Below are positions 44,401 to 51,795 of a stretch of 64,000 nucleotides of DNA, piece after piece. The position numbers were made by a program, and so were the translations under genes. The notes under the pieces were generated by a model, which searched no databases, was not told where the DNA came from, and worked only from the letters and a program-made list of their open reading frames with translations. This DNA comes from Luteolibacter ambystomatis (lineage in GTDB: Bacteria > Verrucomicrobiota > Verrucomicrobiia > Verrucomicrobiales > Akkermansiaceae): assembly GCF_018137965.1 (NCBI RefSeq), contig NZ_CP073100.1, positions 1,860,001 to 1,924,000 of the forward strand, written 5' to 3'. Each line of letters starts with the position of its first letter. The stretch's first letter is position 1.

Positions 44401-45016
44401 CGGCGTCGCCTATTGGGATGATGTCTCACTGGTCGAGATCGGTGATGCGGGAGGCAGCAATGACCTCGCCTCGTGGGTGAAGCCGGTCGCTTCCTTCCTC
44501 GCTGGCAAGGGCACCGATGCCCAGAAACAGGCCGCCGTGAACGCCCTCAACAAGCGCGGCGACGATCTCGGCAAGACCCTCGTCGTCTCCATCGGCACCG
44601 CTCCGGTCGCCGCGGTCGCGAAGGTGAAGAAGTTCAAGGCCGATCCGGAAGTCCACAAGCGCGGTGCCGAGGTCTTCAGTATGATCTGCATCGCCTGCCA
44701 CGGACCGGACGGCAAGGGCGTCCCTGAAACCTTCCCGCCACTCGATGGTTCCGATTGGGTCACCGGCGATCCCACGCTGCCGATCAACATCGTCCTCAGC
44801 GGCCTCCAGGGTCCGGTCCAGGTCGGCGAACACAAGTTCAACAACATCATGGCACCGCTCTCGAACCTGAACGACCAGCAGATCTCCGATGTGCTGACCT
44901 ACGTCCGCCAGAGCTGGGACAATGACGCCTCCGCGGTAGATGCAGCGACGGTCGGCAAACTCCGCGCCGCCAACAAGCGCACCACCCCATGGACCGCTGC
45001 GGAACTCCGCAAGTGA
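41429..45016 (+). CDS. Large secreted ThuA/beta-propeller/HEAT/cytochrome c protein (PVC-type membrane-bound dehydrogenase)
   Basis: The 1195-residue protein has a signal peptide (AAFILPSLLFAARMASAA). Residues about 25-250 are a ThuA-like domain (LEVLFFGAPTANGPHHDPIE, GHGFLPIHCASACFENSEAY). Residues about 280-650 form a glucose/sorbosone-dehydrogenase-like propeller (PGFEISLFASEPDILNPINV, KICEDTNGDGKADKFTVFAD, GPDGAIWVCDWYNLIIQHNP). HEAT-like repeats follow (about 680-840), then a carbohydrate-binding-like domain (about 855-1010, NADFSEKNGSLPAGWTLRNY), and a C-terminal cytochrome c with CIACH at 1087-1091 and IMAPLSNL as Met ligand. Periplasmic sugar/alcohol oxidation inferred; substrate unknown. 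Confidence 0.88.
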   Translation: MKAAFILPSLLFAARMASAAPAPVVMPQENARRLEVLFFGAPTANGPHHDPIERYREAKKHLGVSGINLTYSESLADLNTAELNRYDAVLLYGNWPKVTPDQEKAMTALVDYVESGHGFLPIHCASACFENSEAYLHLVGGHFKSHGTGVFKTTIVDANHPVMRGFQGFETWDETYVHDKLTNDRGLLQKREDEPWTWVRTQGKGRVFYTAYGHDMRTWSQPAFEDLLRRGIMWAVGDATRSKVLALKLPTLETEEVKLPGYRDHQMITRAQKPLEPSESIKLAQVPPGFEISLFASEPDILNPINVAWDEKGRAFVVQTVDYPNNVQTNDLGHDSIKICEDTNGDGKADKFTVFADKLSLPTSLVCANGGVICTNGTDMLFLKDTDGDGRADVRKVLFTGFKIHDTHAGVSNLRYGFDNWIYATIGYAGFEGTVGGERHSFNQCVFRFKPDGSKLETLQNTTNNTWGLGFTSDFDVLGSTANGNPSWYTTFSKAQYAATGVSQPKTPAGDNNPMFFPSSLDIRQVDQFDRYTAGAGHSFVTSTRMPESYKDRIAFVCEPTGKLVGAFDVTRNGAKYVSKQLPNNLFSSADAWSSPVCAEEGPDGAIWVCDWYNLIIQHNPTPSVKSAGLEAKTGRGNAYETPIRDRHAGRIYRVYPKGSTNEANPKLDIKNPSSLATALKHPNLFWRIQAQRLIVENKLTTVAPSLKEFVATGEPGATQAFNALVGLGQLDADLLKTALTSKSRGLRRAAVQAAPAGDSTLADAVIQDGVVKAADGRELAETLVALGNSAPSEKTGKAILATLKANPEQFGKDSVLRDAWQIAARLQASGVLVAAATELPVGDTKIEAAAPKNVLPNADFSEKNGSLPAGWTLRNYSADNPGAVTLSIGEGGRSGGTCLKIESSARADVGAGADVEVKPNTRYRLSGWIKTQDMQNKGGRGAMMNVHGLDADTKAVSGTRDWTQVQSEFETGNQNRVLVHCLFGGYGGSTGVAYWDDVSLVEIGDAGGSNDLASWVKPVASFLAGKGTDAQKQAAVNALNKRGDDLGKTLVVSIGTAPVAAVAKVKKFKADPEVHKRGAEVFSMICIACHGPDGKGVPETFPPLDGSDWVTGDPTLPINIVLSGLQGPVQVGEHKFNNIMAPLSNLNDQQISDVLTYVRQSWDNDASAVDAATVGKLRAANKRTTPWTAAELRK

Positions 45017-45050
45017 CCTACTTCTGATTTCCTAGCCCGATGAGATGAGA

Positions 45051-45082
45051 AGCGGTCCGGACGAAAGTCCGGGCCGCTTTTT
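45051..45082 (+). terminator. Rho-independent terminator
   Basis: GCGGTCCGGAC-GAAA-GTCCGGGCCGC followed by TTTTT, 35 bp after the giant gene's stop. One G-T pair in the stem. Confidence 0.88.
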
Positions 45083-45182
45083 CGTGTGAAACCGGGTGAG
45101 ACGGCACCGATTCTTTCGCACCGACCTAGACTCGTATGAGCGGGCCGTTGGCCCTTGGTATTTCCACCCATTCGCCTCTCCC

Positions 45183-46187
45183 TCACCTATCCAACAACAG
45201 ATCCGCCACCACCAGCCGGTGGTCGGTGTTCCGGCTGGTGACGGCACGACAGCGGACGGGCGTGAACTGGCGGGTGGCGTAGAGGCAGTCCAGCCGTAGG
45301 ATCGGCACGCGGCGCTGAAAGGTGTCTCCCCAGCCGGTACCGGCAGCGGAGAAAACATCGGTGAAATCCCGCGCCAGCAGATGATGGACCGGATCGCTGG
45401 CCGGGGAATTGAAATCCCCGCCGAGCAGGGTCGGCCGCTCGGGAAACGGCGCGGTCTGCCCGAGCAGTTGGAGCGCGATCGACAACTCCTGCCGCCGCTG
45501 CTGGCGGACTTCCCGGTGCTCATGCCAGGCGGATGGACTCCACAACCGCAAATCCGTGGCGGCACTGGTGAGATGCACGTTCACCACCTCGATCTCACGG
45601 CCCGCCGGGTCCTGGATCGTCACCTGCTGTTCGCGGAACGCAGGATTCCGCACCTCGCGCTTGATCTTCCAGCGCGTCACGACGCCGTTGTAGTCGTGGA
45701 ACCTGTAGTCGCCATGACCGCCATAAAGGGCGCTGGCGATCTCCTGCACCTCCACCGGAGAAACCTCCTGCAACAGCACGATGTCCGGTTGCCATGCCGC
45801 AATGTCCGCCGTGGGATTGCCAAACTCCCGGTGCCCGCAGTTCGCGGTCAGCAGGCGGATCACCGGCTGGCCCTTGTATGGCTCTGCCGGACCGGGCGCA
45901 GGCGCTTGCCTGGCGAAATTCGCCAAGACCCGCGCCTCGTCAGCGCCGAGCAGAATGGTGACCGCCCATATGCCGGTGACGACCAGCGACAGGGACGCCC
46001 GCAGATAAAGAAACGCCACACAGGAAAGCAGCAGCCCGAAACCACCCCATATCCAGATCGGCATCACCGTGAAGGCCGCCAGACGGTCCGGCTGTCGGGA
46101 AAACGCGAAGACCGTGACGAAATGCAGCACCAATGACGCACCCACCAATCCCCATCCGAGGTAGCGGCGGAAGCGGGCGGTGTTCAT
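45183..46187 (-). CDS. Membrane-anchored endonuclease/exonuclease/phosphatase family protein
   Basis: The 334-residue protein has three N-terminal hydrophobic helices (about 10-80: YLGWGLVGASLVLHFVTVFA, IWIWGGFGLLLSCVAFLYL, LSLVVTGIWAVTILL), then the EEP catalytic domain: RLLTANCGHREF, DIVLLQEVSP with the metal-binding Glu, VVNVHLTSA, LLGGDFNSPASDP and SRNTDHRLVVADL with the catalytic His. Substrate unknown; members cut nucleic acids, phospholipids or inositol phosphates. It converges with the giant gene upstream. Confidence 0.88.
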   Translation of the reverse strand: MNTARFRRYLGWGLVGASLVLHFVTVFAFSRQPDRLAAFTVMPIWIWGGFGLLLSCVAFLYLRASLSLVVTGIWAVTILLGADEARVLANFARQAPAPGPAEPYKGQPVIRLLTANCGHREFGNPTADIAAWQPDIVLLQEVSPVEVQEIASALYGGHGDYRFHDYNGVVTRWKIKREVRNPAFREQQVTIQDPAGREIEVVNVHLTSAATDLRLWSPSAWHEHREVRQQRRQELSIALQLLGQTAPFPERPTLLGGDFNSPASDPVHHLLARDFTDVFSAAGTGWGDTFQRRVPILRLDCLYATRQFTPVRCRAVTSRNTDHRLVVADLLLDR

Positions 46188-46263
46188 GACGCCACAGTAT
46201 CTAACAGGATGCCGGAAAAGCGAGCGTTCTTCCGCTTGTCCCGGCAGGATGCGTCCCCGCTCC

Positions 46264-46569
46264 TTACAGTCCCGGGATGCCGAGGCCGCCGGTGAGCTTC
46301 TTCATTTCCGCCGCGGCGAATTCCTTGCCCTTGTTCACGGCTTCCTGCACGCCCTTGAGCACCAGGTCCTCGAGAAACTCGACATCGGACGGATCAACCA
46401 CGGACGGATCGATCTTGATCGAAAGCACGTCACCGGCGCAGGTGGACACGACCGTCACCTTGCCGCCACCGACGCTGGCCTCGACGGTGCGCTGGGCGAG
46501 TTCTTCCTGCTTGGCGGCAAGCCCGGCCTGCATCTGCTGGGCTTGTTTCATCAGTTTCTGGATGTTCAT
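46264..46569 (-). CDS. ybaB: YbaB/EbfC nucleoid-associated protein
   Basis: The ATG at 46569 gives 101 residues: MNIQKLMKQAQQMQAGLAAK, the helical N-terminus, then VEASVGGGKVTVVSTCAGDV, SIKIDPSVVDPSDVEFLEDL and KGKEFAAAEMKKLTGG. It binds DNA as a tweezer-like dimer. It follows dnaX on the same strand, the classical dnaX-ybaB arrangement. A longer in-frame form would start inside the repeat-rich spacer and is unlikely. Confidence 0.93.
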   Translation of the reverse strand: MNIQKLMKQAQQMQAGLAAKQEELAQRTVEASVGGGKVTVVSTCAGDVLSIKIDPSVVDPSDVEFLEDLVLKGVQEAVNKGKEFAAAEMKKLTGGLGIPGL

Positions 46570-46578
46570 TTTGAAGAG

Positions 46579-46688
46579 GTTGAGAGTTGAAAGATGAGAG
46601 TTGAGAGAAAGAGGAGGAAGGATCGGGAGTAGAGGGCGGAAAGGGAGTCTTCCTCTGACTCTCAACTCTCAACCATCCACTCTCAACT
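46579..46688. repeat. Imperfect inverted repeat built from TTGAGAGT units, dnaX-ybaB spacer
   Basis: GTTGAGAGTTGAAAGATGAG at 46579 and GACTCTCAACTCTCAACCAT from about 46656 face each other, each made of TTGAGAG-like 7- to 8-mers, with CACTCTCAACT as a further copy (46679-46688). Transcribed, the spacer would fold into a long stem between dnaX and ybaB. A purine-rich GAGGAGGAAGGATCGGGAG lies between the arms. Confidence 0.6.
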
Positions 46689-46689
46689 G

Positions 46690-48258
46690 CTACCCGACCA
46701 CCCGGCCTTCAAGAGCGGCGAGAGCGTGTTCGATGAGCGGATCGCGGTGGAAGTTCTCATCCACCGCCGCGCGGGTCGGTTTCGGCGGTTCGGGTGGCGC
46801 GGCGGTTTCCGCGGACTTGAAGGGAGGCGGCTCCACCAGCGGTGGCGGCGGTTCGCTATGCTCCGGTGCGGCGGCGATCAGCGAATCGAACCGGCTGGTG
46901 ATGGCATCCAGCGAACGCTTCGGCACGGAGGAAACCGGCGCGGCAACGGCCCGTTCTTCCTCCGGTTCCCATACCTTGGCGGGCGGAGGCGGCAGTGGAG
47001 CGGGTTCCGGGACGTATTCGGGTTCCGGCTCCGGTTCGTAAGCCGGAGCGGCTTCGCGAACCGGTTCCGGAGTGGACGGAACGACAGCAGGAATTGCGGC
47101 GGCAATCCCGGCATCGCCGAGGCTGTCGGCCCCCTTGGCGAGCACTTTGATCACATCGGAGAGGCGGACCTCGCCAAGCACCTGGATGGCCTTGATCAGG
47201 CCGAGTTCGAAGTGAAGGCGCTTGTTCGTGGACCACTTCATGCGGCCCTCTGTTTCCGCGAACACATCGATGGCGGAAAGGATGCGGTCCGGCGGGTAGG
47301 CGTCCGCGGCGGAAAGCAGGCCCTGCCACAGTTCGGCGGGGATGCCATCGCCATCCGCGGAGGGATCGAGCTTCGCCACCAGCAGGGCGCGCAGGGCGCC
47401 GACGAGTTCGCCGAGAAGCTGGCCGAGCTCGCGACCGGATTCGGCTTCCTTCTGGATCAATGAAAGCGCCGCCGGAGTCTGGCGGGAAAGCAGTGTGGAT
47501 GCGAGTTGCGCGACCTTTTCACGGGAAGTGAAGCCGAACACGTCCAGCACGTTCGCCTCGGTGATGTGATCGCCGCAGAAGGCCACGAGTTGGTCGAGCA
47601 TCGACTGCGCATCGCGCATGCCGCCGTCCGCTCCCTTCGCCACGGCCCATGCCGCAGCTTCATCGAGCTTCACGTTTTCCTCACTGGCGATGTGCAACAG
47701 GTGCTTCGCGATCAGATCGGTGGGGATCGGCCGCAGGTCGAACCGCTGGCAGCGGGACAGGATGGTCGGCAGGATCTTGTTCGCCTCCGTGGTGGCGAAG
47801 ATGAACTTCACGTGCGGCGGCGGTTCCTCAAGCGTTTTCAGCAGGGCGTTGAACGCCGCGTTGCTGAGCATGTGGACCTCGTCGATGTAGTAGATCTTGA
47901 ACTGGCCGCGGGCCGGGGCGAAGCGCACGGACTCGCGCAGGTCGCGCACCTGCTCCACGCCGTTGTTCGAGGCACCGTCGATTTCCAGCACGTCCAGCGA
48001 GCGGCCTTCCGCGATCTCCACGCACACGTCCTCGTTCGGGTCGAAGTCGGCCTTCGGGCCGCCGGTGCAGTTCAGCGCCTTCGCCAGGATGCGCGCGGTC
48101 GAGGTCTTGCCGGTGCCGCGGGGACCGACGAAAAGGTAGGCGTGCGCGAGGCGCTTTTGCTCGATGGCATTGCGCAGCGTGCGGACGACGTGGTCCTGCC
48201 CGAGGACGTCATCGAAGGTTTTGGGGCGGTATTTGCGGGCGAAGACCTGATAGCTCAC
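46690..48258 (-). CDS. dnaX: DNA polymerase III subunit gamma/tau
   Basis: The 522-residue protein starts at GTG: SYQVFARKYRPKTFDDVLGQ, Walker A GPRGTGKTS, EIDGASNNGVEQVRDLRESV, YIDEVHMLSNAAFNALLKTL, FATTEANKILPTILSRCQRF (sensor and arginine-finger region). It is the clamp-loader ATPase. The zinc module is altered: Cys64 and Cys79 are kept but positions 73 and 76 are Asp and Glu. A Pro/Glu-rich tail (YEPEPEPEYVPEPAPLPPPP) follows the collar domain. No slippery heptamer for a gamma frameshift was found, so only one product is expected. Confidence 0.95.
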   Translation of the reverse strand: MSYQVFARKYRPKTFDDVLGQDHVVRTLRNAIEQKRLAHAYLFVGPRGTGKTSTARILAKALNCTGGPKADFDPNEDVCVEIAEGRSLDVLEIDGASNNGVEQVRDLRESVRFAPARGQFKIYYIDEVHMLSNAAFNALLKTLEEPPPHVKFIFATTEANKILPTILSRCQRFDLRPIPTDLIAKHLLHIASEENVKLDEAAAWAVAKGADGGMRDAQSMLDQLVAFCGDHITEANVLDVFGFTSREKVAQLASTLLSRQTPAALSLIQKEAESGRELGQLLGELVGALRALLVAKLDPSADGDGIPAELWQGLLSAADAYPPDRILSAIDVFAETEGRMKWSTNKRLHFELGLIKAIQVLGEVRLSDVIKVLAKGADSLGDAGIAAAIPAVVPSTPEPVREAAPAYEPEPEPEYVPEPAPLPPPPAKVWEPEEERAVAAPVSSVPKRSLDAITSRFDSLIAAAPEHSEPPPPLVEPPPFKSAETAAPPEPPKPTRAAVDENFHRDPLIEHALAALEGRVVG

Positions 48259-48312
48259 GCGGCGACTGTATTGGAGTTTGCGGGTTTGTCAGTTTTCAGT
48301 TTTGCAAAGGGC

Positions 48313-48783
48313 ATGCGAATTCCGGAACGCGATGAGAAACAAAGGCTTTACGAGGACGCCCGGCTGCGGATCAGCGGCCTGACCGCCGGAGAACCGGACC
48401 GGATCGCCCGGATGGCGGGCATCGTTTCCGTGCTCCACGGGCTGATACCGCACTATTACTGGACGGGATTCTACCGGGTGGTGGGCGGACAACTGGTCAT
48501 CGGACCGTATCAGGGCACGGTCGGCTGCGCGCGGATCGCGTGGGGCCGGGGTGTCTGTGGCGCTGCCTGGCAAACCGGCGAAACGCAGGTGGTGCCGGAC
48601 GTTCATGCTTTCCCGGGTCACATCGCCTGCGACGCGCTTTCCGAAAGCGAAATCGTCGTTCCCGTGCGGGATGGAGCCGCACGGATCATCGCCGTCTTCG
48701 ATGTCGATTCCACCCTGCCTGGTGCCTTCGATGAGATCGACCGGATCGGCCTGGAATGGATCTTCTCCGCGTGGGGAGAGTGA
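48313..48783 (+). CDS. msrC: Free methionine-(R)-sulfoxide reductase, GAF domain
   Basis: The ATG at 48313 gives 156 residues. It is a GAF-fold enzyme: YYWTGFYRVVGGQLVIGPYQ, then the three family cysteines Cys72 (GTVGCARIAWG), Cys82 (GRGVCGAAWQTG) and Cys106 (GHIACDALSESEIVVPV), as in E. coli fRMsr/YebR. It reduces free Met-R-sulfoxide with thioredoxin. It diverges from dnaX; the open frame extends far upstream on this strand across dnaX, but only this part has the codon pattern and family match. Confidence 0.93.
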   Translation: MRIPERDEKQRLYEDARLRISGLTAGEPDRIARMAGIVSVLHGLIPHYYWTGFYRVVGGQLVIGPYQGTVGCARIAWGRGVCGAAWQTGETQVVPDVHAFPGHIACDALSESEIVVPVRDGAARIIAVFDVDSTLPGAFDEIDRIGLEWIFSAWGE

Positions 48784-48854
48784 GTTGGGAGCCGTTGGGC
48801 CCACCCTTGATCCCCGCTTCCAACAAACCCGCATTCTCTTGATCGACGGAGGTT

Positions 48855-48889
48855 GCTGGCGACGTTGAGGCTGCTAGATTGTCGCCAGC
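48855..48889 (+). promoter_or_regulatory. 9-bp perfect stem abutting a start codon
   Basis: GCTGGCGAC (48855-48863) and GTCGCCAGC (48881-48889) form a perfect inverted repeat with a 17-nt loop; the ATG of the GH75-like gene follows directly at 48890. In the mRNA this would bury the ribosome entry site, or it is a DNA operator. It may also carry the 5' end of the transcript. Confidence 0.55.
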
Positions 48890-50461
48890 ATGTCCGAACG
48901 GCAGGATCCCAAACACATTTCCGGAGTGAAGCGCCGTCAGGCCGGCAAAACCGCGCCGCGTTGGGCGCTGATGCTGGTCGTGCTTGGATTGGTCGCCGCC
49001 GGATTCCTGTTCACGCCCGTGCCCGGCAAGATCAAGCGCGGTCTGCGCGAAGTTTTCGCACCGAAGGTCAGCGCCACCGGCAAGTCCCAGCAGGAGATCG
49101 AGGACTTGCTTCGCCGCGAGGGCGACCGCATCCGCGCCGAAAAGGATGCCGAGGCCCAGAAGGAAATCGACGACCTGCGCCGCGAACTCGAAAGCGCCCG
49201 CAAGACTCCGCCGCGCCAGGACAATCCCACGCAAACTCCTGCCACACCGGACGAACCTTCCGGTCCGGAAACCGATGTCCGCAAGCTCACTTCCGGCATC
49301 CCCTTCAAGGTGGAGGTGAAGCTCGACCACGGCACGCTCGCCTCGAAGGAACGCGTGACCCCGGACAGCTACGCCGCTTTTTACACACTGAACGTCCGCC
49401 TGCCCGCGCCGGCCAAGACGTTGGCCGAGCTCCAAACTTCCAATCCCAAGCTCGGCGCGATCCTGCCCGGACTCGGAGAAATTCTCACCAAGGGCGAAGT
49501 GTCGAAATGGTACTATACCCTCTACGACAACAAGACCACGCGCATCAAAAAGGATGCCACGGCCCTCAACGAACTGCTCACCAAGCACAACCTCTTCGAC
49601 TGTGAAACCATCCTCAACCTGAAGTCCGCCAGCGGCCGCCGCGCGATGCTCATGCAGGCGGACATGGACGTGGTCTCGGACGGCTCCGATGGGGACCGCC
49701 TGCCGAAGATGCCGGACGAGATCGTCAATTCACCGAACTACCAGCCCTTCACCAGCTACGGTTGGTCGAAGAAAACACAGACGCCGAACCCGATCGTCGC
49801 CGGTTGGGAAAGGCGCGTCGCCGCGGGTGAAAAGGAACTCGCGGACAGGGGGACCACCGCGGAGCGCAAGACCTGGCTGCGCAGCCGCATCGCCATGCTC
49901 AAGCGCGGCATCACGGACATGAAGGGGCGCTCCTTCCTCATCGCGGAATACGATCCCTTCATCGTCATCCCCATCAACATCCTCGGCAATTCCAGTGATC
50001 CCTTCGCCCCGAACATCGGCGACTACGCGCTGGTGATCCATGGCGAAAAGGTGCTGCCCGCGATCGTGGGTGATGGCGGACCGAACTTCAAGGTGGGCGA
50101 GGCCTCACTGCGGATCGCGAAGGAACTCAGCAGCCGCGCCACGCCCTACAACCGCCCGGTGTCCGATCTCAAGGTGACCTATCTCGTCTTCCCCGGTACC
50201 CGCGATCCGAACGCGCCGCCGGACTACGGTGCATGGCGTACCAAATGCGAAACGCTGGTGGGCGAGTTCGGCGGCATCGGGGAAGGCTACAAGATCCTCG
50301 AGTGGAAGAACCTGTTGGAACCACCCGCGCCGCCCGTGCCACCACAGCCCGCCCCCGGCCAATCCACCCCGGCGGGTCAGCCGGTCCCGCAGCTTCCCAC
50401 ACCCACGACTCCGCAGTCCGTGCCACCGGAGATCAATGCCCCGAAGCCCGGCGGAAATTGA
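48890..50461 (+). CDS. Membrane-anchored GH75-like chitosanase domain protein
   Basis: The 523-residue protein has one N-terminal transmembrane helix ([17 protein letters not shown], about 25-42), a charged coiled-coil (about 65-105, [20 protein letters not shown]), a Pro-rich linker, and a domain (about 215-470) with GH75 features: [50 protein letters not shown] and [14 protein letters not shown], the Asp and Glu regions used by fungal-type chitosanases. A Pro-rich tail ends it. Family assignment rests on these motifs. Cleavage of chitosan or another amino-glycan is inferred. The hairpin at the start codon is noted separately. Confidence 0.75.
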   Translation: MSERQDPKHISGVKRRQAGKTAPRWALMLVVLGLVAAGFLFTPVPGKIKRGLREVFAPKVSATGKSQQEIEDLLRREGDRIRAEKDAEAQKEIDDLRRELESARKTPPRQDNPTQTPATPDEPSGPETDVRKLTSGIPFKVEVKLDHGTLASKERVTPDSYAAFYTLNVRLPAPAKTLAELQTSNPKLGAILPGLGEILTKGEVSKWYYTLYDNKTTRIKKDATALNELLTKHNLFDCETILNLKSASGRRAMLMQADMDVVSDGSDGDRLPKMPDEIVNSPNYQPFTSYGWSKKTQTPNPIVAGWERRVAAGEKELADRGTTAERKTWLRSRIAMLKRGITDMKGRSFLIAEYDPFIVIPINILGNSSDPFAPNIGDYALVIHGEKVLPAIVGDGGPNFKVGEASLRIAKELSSRATPYNRPVSDLKVTYLVFPGTRDPNAPPDYGAWRTKCETLVGEFGGIGEGYKILEWKNLLEPPAPPVPPQPAPGQSTPAGQPVPQLPTPTTPQSVPPEINAPKPGGN

Positions 50462-50471
50462 GCGGAGCAAT

Positions 50472-50603
50472 GTGGTCGAAAGCTCCGCTTTCGAACCGGG
50501 TGCGGCCGGACCGGATGAGAAGAGGCTTGAAGACCAGACGACACGCCCCCACGCAGAGGGAAAGCGGAGCTTCCCCCTACATTCTAGCAGAGCTTTCAGC
50601 TAC
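50472..50603. repeat. REP-like hairpin cluster, element D
   Basis: Left: GTGG (50472) TCGAAAGC-TCC-GCTTTCGA, a perfect 8-bp stem. On the minus strand two GTAG-headed units follow: from 50580 GTAGGGGGAAGCTCCGCTTT and from 50603 GTAGCTGAAAGCTCTGCTAG. The last two are in tandem and facing the left unit. It fills the gap between converging genes. Confidence 0.7.
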
Positions 50604-50623
50604 AATGAAGAGGGGGCCAACTC

Positions 50624-51223
50624 TCACCCCTCCCGACGCTCCTCGATCACATCCGGCAGCTCGAAGAGCTCGATGTAACCCGCAGGCTCCGGCGCGCGTG
50701 GCAACTGGAGCACCTCGAACGATACGATGTCCTCCGCCAGCGATCGCTCTCCAATCGCCTTCTCCAGCACCAGCCGCACCGCCTGGCGGACATACGTGGG
50801 CGAGGTGGAGGTGTAGTTCGGGATGCCCACGCGGATCGCCAGTTTTCCGGGCACCGGTTGTTCGTCTGGCGTCATGAACCACATCGCCTGCGGTTCGTAG
50901 CGCGTGCCGTGGTGGTTCAGCGTGAAGGCGAAACCGAATGCCGGTTTCAGCGCGATCACCTGCCAGCCCGGTATTGCCGGAGCGGCGGCGGCCACGGCCT
51001 CCGCATGGGGAATGCTCGCAGCGGTGGCACCGGTGGTGACGATGAGCGCGGGGCGCGATGCTTCGGCATCGGCCTCCAGGCTCAGATGCGGATCGAGTTC
51101 CTTCAGCTTGGCAGTGGCTGCTGCCAGCAGGGGGGAATCCGCGTTGCTCAGGGTGTGATGTTCGGCTTGGCGTTCCTGAAACCAAAGCCAGAACCCAACA
51201 ATCAAGTCAGGGGGGGTGTTCAT
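50624..51223 (-). CDS. Conserved-looking hypothetical protein
   Basis: From the ATG at 51223 the product has 199 residues, no signal peptide and no membrane segment: LIVGFWLWFQERQAEHHTLS, PAIPGWQVIALKPAFGFAFT, EPQAMWFMTPDEQ and VRQAVRLVLEKAIGERSLAE. The composition and codon use fit a real gene of this genome. I cannot name a family. It converges with the GH75-like gene across element D. Confidence 0.65.
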   Translation of the reverse strand: MNTPPDLIVGFWLWFQERQAEHHTLSNADSPLLAAATAKLKELDPHLSLEADAEASRPALIVTTGATAASIPHAEAVAAAAPAIPGWQVIALKPAFGFAFTLNHHGTRYEPQAMWFMTPDEQPVPGKLAIRVGIPNYTSTSPTYVRQAVRLVLEKAIGERSLAEDIVSFEVLQLPRAPEPAGYIELFELPDVIEERREG

Positions 51224-51305
51224 AAACAGGGGACAGCAGAAAAAAGCGTGGGGGTTCACGCCGCCCCCAGCCAAACGGACCCGCCGCCCCCGGGCAAGAC
51301 TCTTG

Positions 51306-51707
51306 TCAGTCCTTCCCCTCTTCCGTCTCCTCGCCCTCCTCCAGCATGCGCCGCAGACGCTCCGCGTGGAGCGTTTTAATCACCCCCACCAGCAGGAACA
51401 GGCAGATCACGGTGACTGCGACCTCCAGGATCGGCAGCGGGCCATGCTCCTGCTCGCCTTGGAAATACTTGATCAGCCCCGGGAGGTTGAACAACCCGCG
51501 GCCGAATGCCAGCAGCGCGAGGATCCCACCACCAAACAAGCCGTGCCAGAACCAGCGCGTGGCGAAAAACCCGCAGATGATCAGCCCGCCGCCCAATGCG
51601 AGCGCTCCATTCATGAAGCCCATGGCGTCATTCTGATTGAGAGCCTTGAAGGCCGCACCGGCCAGGGCGAGGACGGAGATGCCGCACAGGAAGAGAAGAA
51701 AGCGCAT
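51306..51707 (-). CDS. Small integral membrane protein, function unknown
   Basis: From the ATG at 51707 the product has 133 residues and four hydrophobic segments: RFLLFLCGISVLALAGAAFK, FMNGALALGGGLIICGFFAT, LFGGGILALLAFGRGLF and LEVAVTVICLFLLVGVI. The C-terminal tail is acidic and basic (RRMLEEGEETEEGKD). No family recognised. It diverges from the aminotransferase gene. Confidence 0.65.
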   Translation of the reverse strand: MRFLLFLCGISVLALAGAAFKALNQNDAMGFMNGALALGGGLIICGFFATRWFWHGLFGGGILALLAFGRGLFNLPGLIKYFQGEQEHGPLPILEVAVTVICLFLLVGVIKTLHAERLRRMLEEGEETEEGKD

Positions 51708-51795
51708 GCCGCAGAGCATTTCCCCCGCGCTCGCCCGGTCAATCCCGAAGCGCCGCACGATTGACACGCCGCCCGCCACAGGGCGTGCTTGCGCC

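Noticed and set aside
47506-48312. Long plus-strand open frame running antisense to dnaX into the free-Met-sulfoxide reductase
   Set aside because: It is the mirror of dnaX codons in a high-GC gene; homology to the reductase begins only at the ATG at 48313.
15206-50603. CRISPR array from the repeated CCTCCTTCAGGAGG hairpins
   Set aside because: The copies are inverted pairs at distant places, not regularly spaced direct repeats, and no cas genes are present.
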